Positions 46,161 through 56,440 of a stretch of 64,000 nt of DNA are shown piece after piece. Made by a program: the position numbers and the translations under genes. The stretch is taken from contig JASJOG010000010.1 in the NCBI GenBank assembly GCA_030142905.1, positions 3,214,001-3,278,000 on the forward strand. Direction: 5' to 3'. Source of the stretch: Heliopora coerulea (lineage: Eukaryota; Cnidaria; Anthozoa; Scleralcyonacea; Helioporidae). The notes under the pieces were generated by a model, which did not search any database, was not told where the DNA came from, and saw only the letters and a list, made by a program, of their open reading frames with translations. Position 1 is the first letter of the stretch. Every line of letters begins with the position of its first letter.

Positions 46161-47171
46161 TGGTCAAATTGTTCCAATGACACCACAAATACACACAGTG
46201 ACACAACCCCATCCTCTCATAGTATTCATAATTACAATGTCAAATCCAAACTAGCGAAGGGGTTTAAATTTGGTCAGTTAAACATTAATGGTCTGCTGTC
46301 TCGCATTGATCAGGTGAGGATTCTGATAGCAGAATACGAATTTGATATTCTTGCTATCAATGAAACCAAACTTGATCAAGTCGAAACATGAAAAACTTTG
46401 ATCCACAATTGTTTGTCTTTGACCTTCAAAATGCTCAATGGGACCTCCTAGAACAATATGAAATAAGTATTCCAAAAGTTCTAAAGGGTTTGAGGATGCT
46501 TCGTCAATTACGAGATCTCCTTCCATTAGCTAATTTGATCGAAGTATACAATGCACTCATATCCTCCCATTTTGCTTACTGTTGTCTTATATGGGGAAAT
46601 TGTGGCACTGTCTTAAAGAGCAAGCTTCAAAAACTCCAAAATAGAGCTGTTCGTATTATGACTCGATCAAGCTATGATATTAGGTCAACCACCATTCTTA
46701 ACTCATTAAACTGGTGTAACCTAGAATCCAGGAGAAACCAAATAAAAGCCAATATGATGTATAAAATTGTAAATGGTAATGCTCCTGATAACTTAAAAGA
46801 ATTGTTTTTGTTTGTCAAGGAGACTCATGGTTATAATTTGAGAAATTCGGATGTAAATCTTAAAATTCCATTACCTCGAACCGAATACTCAAAACGCAGT
46901 TTAGCATACAGTGGTTCAGTATTATGGAATAATTTACCTTCATCGATAAAATCTGCATCCTCTTTAAACATTTTCAAAAACTCTATAAAATCTTATGATT
47001 TTGATATGTAAATTGTTTGTAAATAGTTTGTAAATAGTTAATAAGCAGTTATATATGTAAATAGATATATTAATTTAAGTTTTTGACTTTTTCAATTTTA
47101 TTTTTTTTTTCTAAAACGGCTTCCTTGGAAAGCAGTTCTGTAAAATTGAAGGAACTACCGTTTTCAAATAA

Positions 47172-47180
<9 letters not shown>
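46161..47180 (+). pseudogene. LINE copy B ORF2, internally deleted, and 3' UTR
   Basis: FGQLNINGLLSRIDQVRILI..., DILAINETKLD (start of the endonuclease) ends at about 46385. The sequence then jumps straight to the RT thumb/C-terminal end: LKGLRMLRQLRDLLP, ALISSHFAYCCLIWG, KLQKLQNRAVRIMT, KANMMYKIVNGNAPDNLKELF, WNNLPSSIK, stop 47009-47011. Nearly the whole endonuclease and RT are missing. The 3' UTR carries 'aaacggcttccttgg' and 'ggaactaccgttttc' before AATAAAG, then (CT)n/(TATC)n. Confidence 0.85.
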
Positions 47181-47217
<37 letters not shown>

Positions 47218-47227
47218 ATCTATCTAC

Positions 47228-47299
<72 letters not shown>
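47181..47299. repeat. (TC)n/(TATC)n array after LINE copy B
   Basis: Pure CT (47176-47210) becomes TATC (47217-47299). Confidence 0.92.
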
Positions 47300-47512
47300 G
47301 ACTTGTATCTATGACTTGTATGACTTCCTACATAACTGTAAATAATGTAAATAACTGAAGGTGTAAATCAAAAAATTTTAAAAAATACAAAAAGCTTGTA
47401 AATATACTTAATTATTTTCTGTAACAACACGGCTTCTAGGTAGACCAGAGTTACATTTGTAAAATTGTTAATTCTGATAGAACCACCGTGTCATAAATAA
47501 AAGTATCCATCG

Positions 47513-47515
<3 letters not shown>
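47300..47515 (+). mobile_element. LINE copy C, 3' UTR only
   Basis: It matches the 3' UTR of copy A: 'cacggcttctaggtagacc', 'ctgatagaaccaccgtgtc', AAATAAAAG, then (TATC)n. ACACGG...CCGTGT forms a terminal stem. Severely 5' truncated. Confidence 0.8.
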
Positions 47516-47580
<65 letters not shown>

Positions 47581-47609
47581 GTCTGTCTGTCTATCTGTCT
47601 ATCTGTCTG

Positions 47610-47641
<32 letters not shown>

Positions 47642-47662
47642 ACTATCTATCTATCTATCTAA

Positions 47663-47736
<74 letters not shown>

Positions 47737-47745
47737 GTCTATTTC
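47516..47745. repeat. (TATC)n array with TGTC and AACT variants
   Basis: About 230 bp, ending 35 bp before the acceptor of the next KH-gene exon. Length variation here could bring the array close to the polypyrimidine tract. Confidence 0.92.
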
Positions 47746-47780
47746 TCGGTCATATTTTTTTCTTTCTTTTTTTTTTCCAG

Positions 47781-47928
47781 AAAGAATTCAATGAGGCCAC
47801 AGTATTGTCGATCAAAGAGATTCTTTTGGCATCTTTGAGGCATCTTCACCAAAAGAAAGATGAAGAGCAATTGAAGATAGATTTATGGTGTCATTTTGGC
47901 AAAGTTTATGTTCATAATGTTGACGAAG
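47781..47928 (+). CDS. Multi-KH gene, exon 6
   Basis: Acceptor TTTTTTTTTTCCAG (47780), donor GAAG|GTATAC (47929). 49 codons plus one base (phase 1): [20 protein letters not shown]..., [19 protein letters not shown]. The 'HFGK.Y..NV' string reminded me of uncharacterised plant proteins in which KH domains precede a similar strand, but this is memory of a pattern only. Residues about 267-315. No stops; fits the phases of both neighbours. Confidence 0.7.
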
Positions 47929-49554
47929 GTATACTACATTGTTGGCGTTTTAAGTCATTTTTTTTGTCTTTTTTCAAATTTGAATTAATTGAAAATTCAT
48001 ACCACAAAATTGTCTGACATGCAATTGGCTGATATGGGTATACGTTGACACCTTATTCCCTTATCAAAACACGCCTCTGATTAACCGTTTCCGGTCTATA
48101 CCCGACTTTTTAATTTTACTCTGGCTAACACCAGACGATTTTATTCATCAAGAGGAGGCCTCTTGGACAGGTAAGGGTTAAGCCCTATAACCGTATCATC
48201 TGTTACCCATGCGAATGAAATTGAACTAAAATTGTAATTCTTTAATCTGTTTCAAAAATGTAAACTGCCAAGTAATGTTTGAGAACGTGTTTGGGCGTAG
48301 GTCCAGTTCTTGAACGTGAAACTGGTTTATCGTAGTAGGTCTGCAATTTTTACTGGTGATAGGGGAGTTGTTTCTTTTTGAGACGAGGGTTCGTTAAGTA
48401 ACATTTAAAGACCTCCAATTCGGACTAGACCGGGTTTTCAAGTGGAATTGGAGGCCTTTGAATGACTTCTCGGAATCAATTTGTGTACTGGTGCAATGAA
48501 TTAGTGAATTAGTAATAATTTTATCGTTGAATAAACCGATTGTGTGAAATTATATTTTAAGTCTAAGGACTTGAACTATTATTTCCAGTCCAAGGCTGGA
48601 AAAAACGGTGCAAGTCCTCTGCCCAGTACTTCCATGGTATTTCAAGTTTGCTCATATGGTGCCATTCAGTGCGTCTGATTGAATGATATACTCATGAATT
48701 ATTAATGAGTTTTAGAAGATAAGTTAGTTTGTTGAAAGATGTATGAGATGAGTCGTGTTTTAGACGTTTTTTTAATAAGGGTAGGGAAGTAAACTACAGA
48801 TCGTTACGTTGTAAACAAATCCTGAAAAAATCCTTTGAGTTTTTGCAATTTTAACTGTTGCTGATGGTGTGTGATTTCAAGATACTGGGGATAAGGTGCG
48901 AGGAATTGTAGAGTGGACTTGAGGAGTATGACTATGGGTCGGATCAGTGGCGAAGCTGACCATAAATGACTGGTCATGCTATTGTGACTTCAGAGCCAAT
49001 GCAAGTGTCGAAGGCACAAGACCCCTCTAGGGGGGCCTGGGAACATGCTTCCCTGAGAAATTTTGAAATTTGGAGTTTCGGAAAAGCCATTTACTGCATT
49101 TTGAGGATAGTTTTTAAGAATTCTGAACATCACAAAATGTTGTTTAAAGTAGGCGAAGTACAACATATTTTGGGCCATTTTATCTTATGTCAGAGCCTAT
49201 TCCCATGCTTATGGAGCACTGACAAAGCTGTGAGTGAATTCAACATTGATAGCCATGAGCAAGTCTGACCAGACATTACTGTTTATATAAACATAGAAGT
49301 GGAGACTTACTGTAAGTGTAAAATATTTACCATGATTATGCTTGAAAAATACTTAAGTGAATTGGTCCTCAATGTTGGTTTACACTGAATTCACCTCAAG
49401 TCCTCTTTCATGGGTTTGTTCTTCGCTTTCAGTTTCACAGTGAATGGCTTTTCTTTCCTTTGTAAAGATTTTTCACTGAATTCATCACATCATACATGTA
49501 GATGTACAAATGGCACTCAGCACATCTTTCACCAGCAATAAGTCATCACAATAA
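47929..49554. other. Intron DNA, nothing recognised
   Basis: Near 48410-48470 'gacctccaattcg' and 'ggaattggaggcc' form a short inverted repeat. The frame at 48966-49268 has no family resemblance. Confidence 0.4.
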
Positions 49555-49965
49555 TGAATAGCTTGAAAATGTCATGGAGAAACAGAATCATTGGATGAAT
49601 ATTTTTGACACTTCATACTGCAAGTTGTCTATTTAATCAGCAAAAATTCACCATATAATAATGAACCACATCAATAATAATCTGTCTGAATGTATAAATG
49701 TCATAATATTCCAGATGATACAGGAAGTCCTTCACAAACTTCAAAATGCCATGTGGAAACTGACACTTCATACAGCAACTTGTCTATTTAATCAGCAAAA
49801 ATTTCATCATAACAATGTACCACATTAAAAATGATCTGTTTCAGAATCATCCTTAATGCATAAATGTCACAACATTCCAGATGATACTGGAAGTTCTTTA
49901 CAAACTTGAAAATGCTATGGGGAAACTGATACTTCGCACAGCAACTTGTCTATTAAATCAGCAAT
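49555..49965. repeat. Diverged tandem repeat, period about 155-160 bp
   Basis: 'caacttgtctatttaatcag' recurs at about 49622, 49778 and 49939, with 'acattccagatgatac' and 'acaaacttgaaaatgc' keeping register. Nearly three units, 80-90% alike by eye. Confidence 0.75.
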
Positions 49966-50734
49966 TTTTTTATGGTTTTGGAGTGGGTAATAGTGTTCCT
50001 CCATGAATTTATGTTAGACCGTAGAATCTGAGCGCTGGGTTGTATATGAATTTAAGTTTGCATTACAAACTGTCATCGATAATGTTCCTTTTTTTGAAGC
50101 CACATATTTTTTGTCTTATTTGCTTTTTAATCTTTTCATTTGAGTCTGATTTTAATAGATGGTACGGTGTTTAGGATAGGCGATCTTTGCATTTTGCAGC
50201 GTAATGTTTTTTGTTGAGGATTACTGTGGCTCGGCCTTTGTCGGAACTATAATGGTGAGTTTCTTATTGTCTGGGATTTTGGTAATTCTTGGTTCTTGTT
50301 CTGTTTGGCAAACAGACTATTATCTTCATTGGAGCGGACCTGAGAGAAAAGGCTTATGATCAATTTTCTTTTATCGATTCATTTCTATGCGAGAAGAACC
50401 AGAAGATGCATGGGGTTTAAAGACCAGTCAATTTTATTTCAGGTTGTGTTGTTGTTTGGTTCTTGACATTTCTAAATAGAGAGATTTTTCGTGTGTATTG
50501 GTGAGCTTGTTGCTATGTTTGGCTGTTAAAGTGTTGTAGACTTCTTTGTAGAGTTTATGGAAACATTGTTTTTGTTTAATTCGTTTTAATTCATGTGTTT
50601 GATTTGTTTTTTCAATTGTGGAGGAGTTCCAAGCTCGTGATCTGAAGTGTTTTCTTTCTCTCGGCAGTGTTTAGACTGGATTTAAATAGCAGATCTTTTG
50701 GACCTTTCGTCAAAACGTCCGCAAGTCAAAGCTC
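49966..50734. other. Intron DNA, probably old retroelement debris
   Basis: T-rich minus-like coding texture ('tcttatttgctttttaat'), but I could not place any motif. Confidence 0.3.
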
Positions 50735-50862
50735 GCATGAAGCATCTAGGAACGTGCTATCATGGACAATATGTGGACGTTCGTCAAGCTCAAACCTCAG
50801 AAAAACGATTTCTGAGCACCAAATGGGGATCGAACCCGCAACCTTCTGATGACCGCTGATTC
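50735..50862 (-). mobile_element. tRNA-derived SINE, copy 2 (partial head)
   Basis: On the minus strand: 'gaaggttgcgggttcgatcc' (B-box), then 'tgctcagaaatcgtttttctg' and 'gagcttgacgaacgtcc', as in the copy at 24240-24352. The A-box half is missing. Confidence 0.65.
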
Positions 50863-51074
50863 ATCTGATTTAATGACAGTTTTAGCGTATTGTGGCTGCC
50901 GCGTAGGCCGCATATGCGTGGAACCTGCACATTATCTTAGAACATCTCTCTGATCCATCAGGAGACTGTGTATTGGATGCCTGTCTAGGATTTAGAAATC
51001 GGGGATTTAAGGTAAAACTTGGCAAGCGCCCCCATCTCGTCGATAACATCTCTAAGCTACCGCATGAAGATTGC

Positions 51075-51515
51075 GTGTAACATCTTACAAAATAACATCA
51101 TTAGTCGTAATAAGAAAATAAAAGCCCAGCTCAATATCTTAAGGTGGAAACCCATTGATAAGTAAGACAAACGGTAAGTTGAATAAAGCTTTACTGACAT
51201 TTCGTTGCCGCATGCAACATCTTCAGAGTGGATAAAATTACAGAGGTGATAACAGCTATTTACATGTGAATAATTAATTAGCAAATAAACCAATAAGGAC
51301 TGCTAATTAATTATTCACATGTAAATAGATATATAGCTGTTATCACCTCTGTAATTTTATCCACTCTGAAGATGTTGCATGCAGCAACGAAATGTCAGTA
51401 AATCTTCATTCAACTTACCGTTTGTCTTACTTATTAATGGGTTTCTACCTTAAGATATTGAGCTGGGCTCTTTGTTTCTTATTACGTTTACGTTTTCCGC
51501 CCGGAAAATCTATAG
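51075..51515. repeat. Inverted pair of a PLE-terminal module, copy 3
   Basis: Arms of about 190 bp mirror across about 51298: 'tcagagtggataaaattac' and 'gtaattttatccactctga', 'tcacatgtaaatag', 'taaggtggaaacccattgat' and 'attaatgggtttctacctta'. Each arm carries CTGAAGATGTTGCATGC...GCAACGAAATGTCAG, with stem GTTGC/GCAAC. The outer ends share 'gctgggctctttgt' and 'cgttttccgcccgg' with the modules at 23400, 35740 and 37760. Confidence 0.85.
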
Positions 51516-51597
51516 CTACGGTTCTAACATCATTAGTATATTGTGACTGCCGCATAAGCAGCACATATGTCGGACTTGCTCATTAACTTTCTAACAG

Positions 51598-51735
51598 AGT
51601 CGTGGCAGCTCCAAGGCTGAAGCGTTTTATCTGTCATCAGAAGGTTACTGGTTCTATCGCCGTCTGGGGCTCGGTAATTCTTTATTCTGTGAGTATTCAC
51701 TTGACGAAATTCCACATATCGTCCATGATATCAAG
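51598..51735 (+). mobile_element. tRNA-derived SINE, copy 3 (diverged)
   Basis: 'gtcatcagaaggttactggt' with 'tctatcgcc' (decayed B-box) and 'ttgacgaaattccacatatc' with 'gtccatgata' match the copy at 50735-50862 in the opposite orientation. Confidence 0.6.
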
Positions 51736-51739
51736 AAGG

Positions 51740-52940
51740 TCCCACATACATATGTGTAACATTCGTCTTGAAAATCACATCGTTTTTCAGTTTTTCTTTT
51801 GATTATAATATAAGGAAATAGTTCGAAAGATCAACTTTGTTCACCAGGTTAGATGTTACAGTTCTTGTGTGATCGTGTGATTCAGTATTTTCTCGTCAGC
51901 ATTGTAATGTGAGTTGTACGTTCAACCTTTCATTATTGTTCTAAAAGATGTTCCTCTGACAATTTGCAATTATTTGAGTTTTGACAAGATAATTAAGACA
52001 ATTAAAAATAAAGTCAACTAAAAATTATCAGAGTATTATTAGAATGTTAAGTCATTGTAACGTGGTTCTTCTATTTATGGTGTTCCGGTTTTTTGAGCTG
52101 GATGTGATGATCTTCTTTCAAGTTTAGTTGAAATTTTGTCGCTGCTGTATCTAATATTCCGAAGCAATCTGGCCTGGAAGACCCCTGATAGCCGAATGGG
52201 GTTAAATTTGAAGGAAAAAGAAATCGTTAAAATTAAAGAAAAAGCAGAAAGACGGAATTTTTGTGAGAATTATCTGTCCCTCAATTCTATCACGATCTTT
52301 TGGAAATATAAAGTATCACATATAAATTGTTACTACTTCCTTGAAAAATAAACTTCATCTAATTTCTTCTTTGTAAAATGTGAAATCAAATATTTTCTAT
52401 TTTTTAATTTCGAGGCCATCTCTCAAAAGATTTGCACCTATCTTGGCTTTTCATGTTAAGCCTTCCATATTATACTTTAGGTGATGTGTAAGTTACTGAT
52501 TATAAAAAAATATAGCAGTAATGGTTTTGTAATGGTTAACCTATTTTTATCTCCCAGTCGGCCGACCAACATCCCAAAATTTGAACTTTTAATTGCATTT
52601 TTTGTTAGAAACATGTCACATTGTCAGGTAGAATCCTTACTCATTTTTACTGAAATTTAGAGGGGTCACAACTTCAACTTTGGAATCATAGAATGTAAAT
52701 TAAGGACTTTTTATGACTAATTTAGGCGCTTCTGTACGGACCAGACTTTCTTTGAAAAATCCCGATTTCCTGTTGCTATGCGACAAATGCTTAATTTTGA
52801 CGAGTTAGCAAATCAAAAGCGCTAAGCGCGGATGTTTGCTCCAGTCGTGAGTGAACAAAGTCAGCAAGACGACATGTGCTGGAATTCAAACCATGAAATA
52901 AAATAGAATAGAGTGCTGCGCAGGCACTGTTGAAATCTTA
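51740..52940. other. Intron DNA, nothing recognised
   Basis: No motif or repeat supported. Confidence 0.4.
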
Positions 52941-53052
52941 GTGAAATGATTGGAAAGGTCTGAGAAATGCCGAAATGTGAAGAGTAGTTTTCTTACGTTT
53001 CGAGCGAAGGCCCTTGTCAGAGAGAAAACGTTGGAGGATCGAAAAACACGGA

Positions 53053-53083
<31 letters not shown>

Positions 53084-53177
53084 AAAATGGTCATGTGACA
53101 ACAAATGGCCAATAAGAATGGAAAAACAAAAACAAGTGTAAATGAGATAGTGGCTCGTCACTCGCCTAAAATATTAA

Positions 53178-53290
53178 AAATGTTGTTGAGCACTGTTGTT
53201 GAGCACTGTTGTTGAGCACTATTGTTGAGCACTATTGTTTGAGCACTATTGTTGTTGAGCACTCGCCTAAAATGTTGTTGAGCACTCTAT
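53178..53290 (+). repeat. Minisatellite of GTTGTTGAGCACT-type units
   Basis: Six to seven units of 14-17 bp, the last ones spaced by 'cgcctaaaat'. The unit equals the beginning of the adjoining element ('gttgttgagcactctatgg'). Confidence 0.85.
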
Positions 53291-53386
53291 GGATATATAA
53301 GGATAACCGATAGCGTTAAGGAATGCCCACTGCTCGAGTAGCGGTTTGAGCACTCTGGTCCCTTATCAATCCAAGTTCGTTCCGAG

Positions 53387-53428
53387 CTGAACTGATGAGC
53401 GGTAGTACAGCGAAACGTACGTCTATAG
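53387..53428 (+). ncRNA. Hammerhead ribozyme, core intact, stem I weakened
   Basis: CTGATGA (53392-53398), short stem II GC...GC (53399-53411), GAAA (53412-53415), GTAC loop (53417-53420) and GTC triplet (53421-53423) are all kept. Stem I CTGAA/TATAG has one mismatch and one G-T pair. It is the plus-strand counterpart of 10931-10973, within the same 150-bp block. Confidence 0.55.
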
Positions 53429-53570
53429 ATTGAACATATATATATATATATATATATATATTCCGTGTTTTTCGATCCTCCAACGTTTTCTCTCTGACGA
53501 AGGGCCTTCGCTCGAAACGTTAGGAAACTACTCTTCACATTTCGGCATTACTCAGACCTTTCTGATCATG

Positions 53571-56440
53571 TGCTGGAATTAATCGATAACAATGACCTAG
53601 TACGGCGGGTTTTCCAACGTTTATTTCATTGCACCTTTTGCTGTTCATTGCCAGAAAATAAACAATCATTAACGCCAACCTCAAACATTTATTGTATTGA
53701 ATCGACATTCACTAACGCTTTTGTTCATGTTCAATTAATGTTTTTTTTAGCATAGAAAGTGACATTTATAAGCGTAGATACGCAAGCATTGCATCAAAGG
53801 GTATTCTATAGTGCAAACAGACGACCATTAACACCGTTATACTATACATTAGGGAGAATAAAGTTTCAATTACGCAAGATACATCTCTGGTCTGTTGCAG
53901 GGTCGACTTAAGGTTTTATGGAATCACGAATTGTATAAAAGGTAAAGAAATAAATTTGTCATAATTTGGACATAAACTGAATCGGTTAGACAGTTCGAAC
54001 CTCTTTTATTCCGCCAATATGTCGATGACTGTTTTGCTATATTTCGCTCTACTGACTACATTGTGCTCGGCTGAGCCCTTTCAAGACTATCTTAACTTAA
54101 ATATGTTTTGTAGTGAGATATTATTCCTTTCTTGAACGTCTTACCTGACTGCACAAACGACTTTACAACCTGTTTATCGGAACCCACGTTCACCGATTTG
54201 TTTAGAAATTTTGATAGTTTTATTTCCTTATCTTTTAAACGTGGTCTCGTCTGCACCTCCACTGCACTGATATTATAAAGTTTTCTTATCATACAACATT
54301 TTTCCTGACATGTATATTTCAAGCTGTTAACCAACTTTAGTTCATAGCACGTTGCTAACACACATCAACTTTTACGTCTTAGACAAAACATATTTTGCCA
54401 CTAAAGCTTAGAAGACATGGCAGCACTGCACTGCATGAAAGCAATTATCGCGAAGCTTTATTTAGCCGCGGAACAGTTTTTCTCTGAGACGTGAAAGTGA
54501 TGTGTGTCAACAAAGTGCTGGGAACAAAATACACGTTAAGATTCCATATAGCCCCCGTAACAGACAGGACAACTATCTTGCGTAATTCAGTGTTGTGAGT
54601 TAAGACAGTTCTAAAAAGGCTCAGTGGAGTAGAACGTTGTCAGCCGAGCATTTTACATCTCTTGCTGTTCATCACCAGAAAAATATTCAATCATTAACGC
54701 CAACTTCAAACTCATTAACGCAAAAATGCATTCATTTTTATTGAATCGACGTGACTTTTGTCACGTTAATTTATTTTTGCGTAGAAAGTGACATTCACTA
54801 GCATAGATAAGCAACCATTTTGAAATGGTATTCAATAGCGCCAACAGACGACCATTAACATCGTTTTACTATACATTAGGAAGAATAAAATTTCGATTAC
54901 GAAAAATTTTTTACTGTTTGTTGCAGGGTCGATTTAAGGCCATGTAGAACCGTAAGTACAGAGTACTTTGTTAGCACACATCAACTTTCACGTCTCAGAA
55001 GAAAAAACAAACAAAATAAAGTGTATTGCGATCAAAGATGCGCAGTCAAAGCTTTCATACAGTACTACCTCGTGAAGTCGATGTGCGTTAAGGCCCATTT
55101 ACACGCTAGGATTGTTCGTTCTGATGTATCCGATTAACTCAATGGAATCCTCCGAACATATTGATACATTAGTAAACGAATCGAAAGCCAGAATTATGCC
55201 TTTGAGACAACATTACATACCCAGTACGTACAATCGTATACGACAGTCATATCGTGTAAATGGGCCCTTAGCAAAGTGCTGTGGTATGAAGAGCAAATTT
55301 TATAATAACCGTTTATATATAATAGGCTGTCGACGAGACCACTTTAAAAGATTAGGGAATAAAACTATCAAGGTGAATAAACCGGTGAACGAAGGCTTCC
55401 GACAAACGAAGATTGAAAGCCGTTTGGGCGATCAATTAAGACGTCCAAAAAAGGGAGAATAGAATTATTCTCTACCTCAATAGAAAACATGATATATCGA
55501 TGTTGTGAATTAAGATAGTTCTGAAAATCAGAGCCGAGACGTGGTCAGCAGAGCGAAAAATAGCAAAGCAATCATCGACATATCGGCGAAATAAAACAGT
55601 TTTGAATTTTCCAACCGAATTCAGTTTGTTTATGAATTTAGGTAGTCTAATTTCCTCATCTTCTATGCATGTCCGGATTCCCTATAATTTTAAATCGACT
55701 CTGCAATAGACTAGACAAACGTCTTGTGCAATTGAAATTTTATTCTTTCTCATGTACGGTAGAATGGTGTTAATGTTTGTCGGTTGAAGCTATCAAAAGC
55801 TCTTGATGCAAACGATTGCTTATCGATGCTAATAAATGTTACTTTCTATGCAAAAAATTTTAAATGAACGTGACATAACAGTAAACAAGTGTCGATTCAA
55901 TAAAATGAATGTATTTTCGCGTTAATGGGCATGAGGTTGGCTTCAATGATAGTATATTTTCTGGTAATGAACAGCAAAAGGTGTGCAGTACATGGCAAAA
56001 AGGTCATCGACATATTGGCGAAATAAAAGAGGTTCGAACTGTCAGACCGAATTCAGTTTATGTGCGAATTATGACAGTTTTATTCCCTTATTTTTTATAC
56101 ATTTCGGGATTCCATAAAACCTTACATCGATCCTACACCAGACCGGGGAAATATCTTGCACAATTGGAATTTTATTCTTCCTAATGTATAATAGAATGGT
56201 GTTAATGGTCGTCTGTTGGCGCTATAGAATGCCCTTTGATGCAAATGGTGGCGCGTATCTACACTAGTGAATTTCACTTTCTAAGCAAAAAAAAATTAAT
56301 TGAGCGATACAAAAGCGTTAATGAATGTCGATTCAATAAAATGAATGTGTTTTCACGTTAAAGAGTTTGAGATTGGCGTTAATGATAGTATATTTCCTGG
56401 TAACGAACAGCAAAAGGTGTACTAAGCCACAGAATATATC
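53571..56440. pseudogene. Cluster of four PLE reverse-transcriptase relics in both orientations
   Basis: The same sequence recurs at 53640-54060 (+), 54660-54960 (+), 55590-55900 (-) and 55905-56435 (-), shown by 'acgaccattaacaccgtt', 'gaatcgacattcactaacgc' and 'gttgcagggtcga' or complements. In the first copy the frame FEPLLFRQYVDDCFAIFRSTDYIVL (54000-54065; given here across its YVDD core) fits the PLE RT palm motif. No copy keeps an intact frame. A Harbinger-like MITE lies within the cluster at 55091-55267. Confidence 0.6.
55091..55267. mobile_element. Harbinger-like MITE, second family, TTA duplication
   Basis: Ends AGGCCCATTTACACG and CGTGTAAATGGGCCC between TTA (55088-55090) and TTA (55268-55270). 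The ends resemble GACCCCGTTCACACG of the family at 6749, suggesting related transposases. Confidence 0.8.

Larger units (their letters stand above)
52945..53570. repeat. Inverted repeat pair framing (TG)n, a minisatellite and a hammerhead element
   Basis: The left arm 52952-53060 ('ctgagaaatgccgaaatgtg' ... 'cgaaaaacacggaatata') mirrors the right arm 53455-53563 ('tattccgtgtttttcgatcc' ... 'cacatttcggcattactcag'). In each arm CTGACGAAGGGCCTTCGCTC (or its complement) precedes GAAACGT. Between the arms lie (TG)n 53057-53083, a minisatellite 53178-53290 and the hammerhead-like block 53278-53437. Confidence 0.85.

Noticed and set aside
42661..47745. Repeat arrays as a possible CRISPR
   Set aside because: They are tetranucleotide microsatellites without spacers, in eukaryotic DNA.
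48966..49268. 100-codon plus-strand frame as a KH-gene exon
   Set aside because: No splice sites in the needed phase 1, and no resemblance to the neighbouring exons.
53475..53520. CTGACGAAGGGCCTTCGCTC...GAAACGTTAG as another hammerhead
   Set aside because: The CGAAG/CTTCG hairpin overlaps the core bases and no cleavage triplet with stem III can be formed; treated as a conserved hairpin only.
55112..55462. 116-codon plus-strand frame
   Set aside because: It begins inside a MITE with TTA duplications and runs into repeat DNA; no motif.
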